Below, piece after piece: positions 60,305-64,000 of a stretch of DNA of 64,000 nt; the stretch's first letter is position 1, and every line of letters begins with the position of its first letter. This DNA comes from Calycina herbarum (taxonomy: Eukaryota; Ascomycota; Leotiomycetes; Helotiales; Pezizellaceae), in contig LLEY01000132.1 in NCBI GenBank assembly GCA_001414485.1, positions 62,001 to 126,000 on the forward strand. Direction: 5' to 3'. Below the pieces are notes generated by a model. The model was not told where the DNA came from. It did not search any database and worked only from the letters and a program-made list of their open reading frames with translations. The position numbers and the translations under genes were made by a program.

Positions 60305-61938
60305 ACCCATATATTTCTTTACAAATGCGGTTAAGTGTCTAGTATCATGGTAATAGTCTTCGATTTCTTAGGCTATTGGCAAGTAAGATTTTCCTAGTGC
60401 CTTAGAACGGAGGTAGTGTACGAGTTATTTAAGATATTCTATTTTATAATTAGTCAATACACTATAGTTATATCGTGGTAATAAGCGTCTTTTTTTAAAC
60501 GTGGAGTTGAATAGAAATGTCTTTCCTAATACCTAAAGATGGCCTTTAGTCTGGATACCATCTTTTGTGAGGCTGGTTTGATGAAGCAGCAACCCTTAAA
60601 GAATGTTAGTTCTTTGAGTACTGGTGACTACAAGGTCTTGATAGATCGAGTTTTGAGAAAGGAGAAAATCTCCTAGTCTAGTGTCGCTCTATCGTCCTTT
60701 CTACTCTTCTTGGCGTTGAGCATTATTTCTCCGTTGAGGAAGACTGCTAAGATCGCAAGACTTAGACTCTTCTTCTTGTTTTCCAAAGGAAGCCGGTGTA
60801 AGCGAGCGTTATAGCTGTAGCAATTTACAGTAATATCCAGACGATCCCAATGCCTCTTAATCTTTCGCATTCTAATATCTTTAAAAATTCTCTAGGACAT
60901 GGCTTTGCTTACTCTATCCCGGTTATCATCAACATCCTAATTCAGAACTGTATATTTGCCAGCGGTGTTTAATATCCCCTGGTATAAGTTCCATTGTGGA
61001 TTATTCCGATTTCGAGAGTGTTAAAGAGCAAGGTAGAACTTTGTTATCTCCTCTCGGAATTCGATAGATTTAACATATAACTCTCTAGGAATCTCTCTAA
61101 ACCAACGAGTATATTTCCTTTTCTAAGACTCGAGGTCCATTAAATAGGAAATGAGAAGTACCATTCTAGCCCTAGCTTTGTAATCCTCATAAAAAGTCTA
61201 CGCTCTCTCCCACCAACTGGTTAAGGTAAGCCAATCTACTAACTTTAAAACCTCATTCCTCTTCTCCGCTCCCTCTACTGTTAATATAAGCAAAATGTCA
61301 TCATCCTCATCCACTAGATCCCTAGACATGAGAGTAGATAATAGATCCAACCGCTCCGCCGATTTAATATGCCTATTTAGAATAGTAACCGAAAACTTGC
61401 TATACTAATAAACTAACCCTATAGCCTACACACCTTCCTCATTCTCCCTCCTCCCTTTCTTTGTCTTACAATCTTGATTTAAACACACCTTATTAATCTA
61501 AAACAACTTACAATTATCTACCGATCTCAAAAACTTTATCGTCCTTCTTATGACCCTATCTCTTACCTTAATACGCATACTCCTACCCGTGCGTACATTT
61601 TCTATAGTAAAACCCCTACATGTCCTATCTTCATCGCTCTCTATACTATTATTATATTTCTCTAGATCCCAGGTATACGATATAGCAACGTAGTCTTCTT
61701 AAATGAGACTGTCCAGACGTCTATGAATGAGGCGACGTGTTCGTTTACAGAGCAAAACTCGGTTTTTCTCGCAACGACCTGTGAGGAATAGGTACTTCAG
61801 ATTTTTAAAAAACTCATTTTTTGATATTATCTATGTTTTCTTGAATTATTAGATCTCGAGAAGCTCTTCGTAGATTGGTTTACCGAGGTCTGCTCGGATT
61901 TGACAAAGGGAGAGGTTGATATCATCGCTGGTGTCCAT
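60305..61938 (-). pseudogene. HET-domain (heterokaryon incompatibility) protein, inactivated by C-to-T stops
   Basis: From an ATG at 61938 (MDTSDDINLSLCQIRADLG) one continuous frame runs over 1.5 kb without indels. It carries the HET hallmarks: YVAISYTWD at 61692-61666, LF.INKVCLNQD at about 61505-61470, then a Y-S-K-F-S-V block, and downstream HWDRLDITVNCYSYNARLH with LSLAILAVFLNGEIM (about 60840-60705), a C-terminal block typical of this protein type. More than a dozen in-frame stops interrupt it; all but one near the end are TAG or TAA, as made by CAG/CAA-to-T changes. HET-domain proteins control self/non-self recognition at hyphal fusion and can trigger cell death. The 3' end is approximate. 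Confidence 0.85.
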
Positions 61939-62971
61939 GGCTTAAGCTCGACTTAAGATCGTCTTAAAATTGTTCTTCAATTCTTATGTCTAGTTTGGAG
62001 GGAAGAAGTATTAGTTAGCGATTAGTTAGCGACTAGATAACATGACCGAGAATCTTTTTTGAGATATTTCGGTGAGGCTAACACGTCTCGCGACACGTCA
62101 GAATTTGGAGACCTGCATGATGGTTGCATAAAGCTGAGAAGATAGCTAAACAATCTAACCATTCAGGAAACGTAGACATGTCATGACTGTGGTCTGTATA
62201 GCTTAAAATGGAAAAGACGAGCGTTACATAGAAGTTTATTAGTGAAAATAGATGCCGAGGTTTAACATACATACTTGTCGGAAAATGGGTGCATTTAGCC
62301 TATATTTTACTGCTTAATCAGCCCCTGTCATCATGAATAGCCCCTTGTTGCCCTGAACACCGACATCCGACAGTTCCATCAGATATATCAATAAATCCAT
62401 CAGAACTATTTCTTAAATCGTCTTATATTAATAATACTATATATCTCGAAATCGCCTAAAAAGACCATAGTATACCAGACCAATATCTAAGACCATCCTT
62501 ATTCAGCATCTCCAAGCGAGTAAACCTACTTCGTAGAGGCGCGAAATAATGTTGGCCTCAAAAAGGGAAACTCGAGCAACTGGCAGATCTGGATATGCAT
62601 CCTTTCCCATGCTGGATCCGGAAGGCTCCTGGCATTCTCCGCCTCCAAGATGTATAAAAAATACCAGGCAATTTATTTCGGCTCGGTTCTTGTCAATTTT
62701 GACTTCTTGGGGCTGTATGAAGTATGTATTTGCAATGTTTTATACTTTATGTGCTAATCTTTCTTAGGTTGGGTATTTGTAGGAACTTTCTGCTTCTGCT
62801 GGCGAGGAAAAGCTCGTCAAAGTACAAACCAAGCAATAGCTGTAAGAATTTCAATTACACATCTCTCCCCCCAGGAGGCCTTTATCTCTGGTGGCAGAGT
62901 TACAACTCTTCAAAGATCATGTGTCAGCCTTTTCACCAGTCTCCCTATACACTCCCTCAATCACCACCACC
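61939..62971. other. Upstream flank of the HET pseudogene; no other gene
   Basis: It includes a tandem gattagttagcgattagttagcgactag at 62010-62038. Short frames at 62549-62993 overlap in different frames and carry no recognisable feature. Confidence 0.4.
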
Positions 62972-63235
62972 ATGGCTCTTCAAGCCCAGATAAACTCGGA
63001 ATGGCAGCAGGCCATCGGAGGAGGAAGAGACCCGGACTCTATGCAAGGCATCACAGAGCACACACTGCCCACCGACCTCCCATCCATTACCCTGGGTCTC
63101 CTGGTCCCCTCCACCCCCCACGCCAACCGCGAAGGTCTCTTTCCGGAATGGTACATTCCATCCAGTCCCATAAAACACCCTCAATGGAACAAGAACAACC
63201 TCGAATTCATAGATATAGCCACGCCCAAAAACTAA
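62972..63235 (+). CDS. Hypothetical protein, 87 aa
   Basis: The ATG at 62972 has an optimal fungal start context (caccaccATGg); the frame is also open upstream to an ATG at 62891. The product starts MALQAQINSEWQQAIGGG and is rich in Pro, Ser and Thr, with REGLFPEWYIPSSPIK near the end. No signal peptide, membrane helix or domain. Single exon as read. The C-rich, non-RIP composition and start context are the only support. Confidence 0.4.
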   Translation: MALQAQINSEWQQAIGGGRDPDSMQGITEHTLPTDLPSITLGLLVPSTPHANREGLFPEWYIPSSPIKHPQWNKNNLEFIDIATPKN

Positions 63236-63484
63236 CCAATCCCTGAACTTAACATCCAAAATACGCTCTTATGTCCCACCCAGAAACCTCTGAAGACGTG
63301 ATCATAGTATCCAGGTCCCTTCTTTGTAAGGCAATCGAGCTCGAAGACAACTAACCTAAGGAACTTGCCCATGCGTGGTTCGTTGCTGAAATTTGAATAG
63401 GATATTTCTTATTCTTTGAGGTGGTTCCAATACATTTTGAAGTAAAGTTCGGTTCGATATTGAGTAGTTGGCTGATGTCCATAC

Positions 63485-64000
63485 AGAAACACGGGCGCTG
63501 GGAAAAGCTCATTGATAGAGGTGCTCAAAGGTCACTTGTGGGACTCTAGAATTGCCGACGGAGACCTTCGCGGTACTCTTGTCCCTGTAGCCGGAAACTG
63601 TACGGACGCCCTGCCGACGTCGTCAGATATCCACCTCTACCACGACCCAATCGAGGCGAAGACAAACCCCGAAAGCCCTTTGCTTTTTGCAGACTGCGAA
63701 GGCTTCGGAGCCGCGAATCACTCAGCTGCTGCAAATAGTAGGGCCGAGTCCATGAAAAACATGGAAAAAGGGGCACCGGACTACGTACAACAGGATAAAA
63801 CGAAGCTCGTGGGATGGACGAGGAATGCCTTCGATGGAGATCGTTTCAAGTTCGATTTTCAGATGCCTTTAATCCTATCGTTATCAAAGTCTTCTCCAAG
63901 ATCGCTCAACTTACACTCTCGGGTATTTGGTTGGTGACCTAATTGGCTGTCGTTACCCGCTATCCGTTTGCCTTTTTTTCGTTTGTATCGTGGGTGCTTC
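63485..64000 (+). pseudogene. Broken member of a fungal family with the LLxADCEGF motif, cut by window edge
   Basis: RWEKLIDRGAQRSLVGL is readable at about 63495-63550, then a TAG and a frame change. In the next frame GTLVPVAGNCTDALPTSSDI, HLYHDPIEAKTNPESPLLF and ADCEGFGAANHSAAA read at about 63567-63735. A further frame reads RFSDAFNPIVIKVFSKIAQ at about 63855-63915. This order (WEKLI..G..SLVG, EGTLVPV..NC.D.LPTS.DIHLY.DP, LL.ADCEG) is that of a large fungal protein family whose biochemical role I do not know. Two frame changes and a stop suggest a pseudogene, unless introns explain them. Confidence 0.5.

Noticed and set aside
1..64000. tRNA or rRNA genes
   Set aside because: I scanned for conserved T-arm (GGTTCRA) and A/B-box arrangements and rRNA core motifs and found none convincing; a tRNAscan-SE and Infernal run would be decisive.

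Overview
The window is from the nuclear genome of a filamentous ascomycete. The short spliceosomal introns (48-88 nt, GT...AG with CTAAC/CTAAT-like branch sites), the ABC-C transporter, the CAF-1 subunit, the DUF6594 and HET-domain genes, and AT-rich transposon tracts that have lost CpA/TpG (the mark of repeat-induced point mutation, RIP) all point there. The gene families fit a Leotiomycetes-like fungus, but that is an inference.

There are three kinds of sequence. (1) Gene-bearing stretches of ordinary composition lie at about 4-23.5 kb and 51.7-64 kb. (2) One continuous RIP-mutated block of nested retrotransposons fills 23.7-51.66 kb. (3) A smaller block at 1-3.9 kb holds the 3' end of another copy of the main retrotransposon and a decayed pogo-like DNA transposon.

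Left gene island: a small Lys/Glu-rich gene (4815-5286) with a decayed paralogue (12107-12363); a DUF6594 fragment (5384-5694) and a complete four-exon DUF6594 membrane-protein gene on the minus strand (7028-8174); the WD40 gene for the p60/Cac2 subunit of chromatin assembly factor 1 (minus, 12740-15172); and a divergently transcribed seven-exon, 1605-residue ABC-C transporter (plus, 18126-23320). Palindromic GAGTA-rich elements interrupt the spaces between genes.

Retrotransposon block: a LINE with reverse transcriptase and RNase H (23701-26028, minus) abuts an LTR of family B. That LTR is split by a chromodomain Gypsy element, family A (26122-44987, target duplication CCTTA). Family A holds a solo LTR of its own family (target duplication CTTCT) and a family C Gypsy element (29962-41525, duplication TAGCT). 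Family C holds a complete but dead family B element (30352-35872, duplication CCTCG, minus). To the right, a family D Gypsy element (45844-51522, duplication CGAAC, minus) sits in an older family-A-like fragment. LTR pairs match exactly in length (454, 232, 242 and 183 bp), and the duplications fix the order of insertion. A further solo family A LTR lies at 55008-55557 (duplication AAACT).

Right island: mostly small or broken genes. They are a five-exon hypothetical gene (53195-53989), a two-exon hypothetical gene (56689-57252), a C2H2-type pseudogene split by a TA-flanked MITE, a HET-domain pseudogene whose stops are nearly all TAG/TAA (60305-61938), a small ORF with a strong start context (62972-63235), and a broken member of a fungal family running off the window. 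I found no tRNA, rRNA, CRISPR array or bacterial-type system. All coordinates and splice sites were read by eye.
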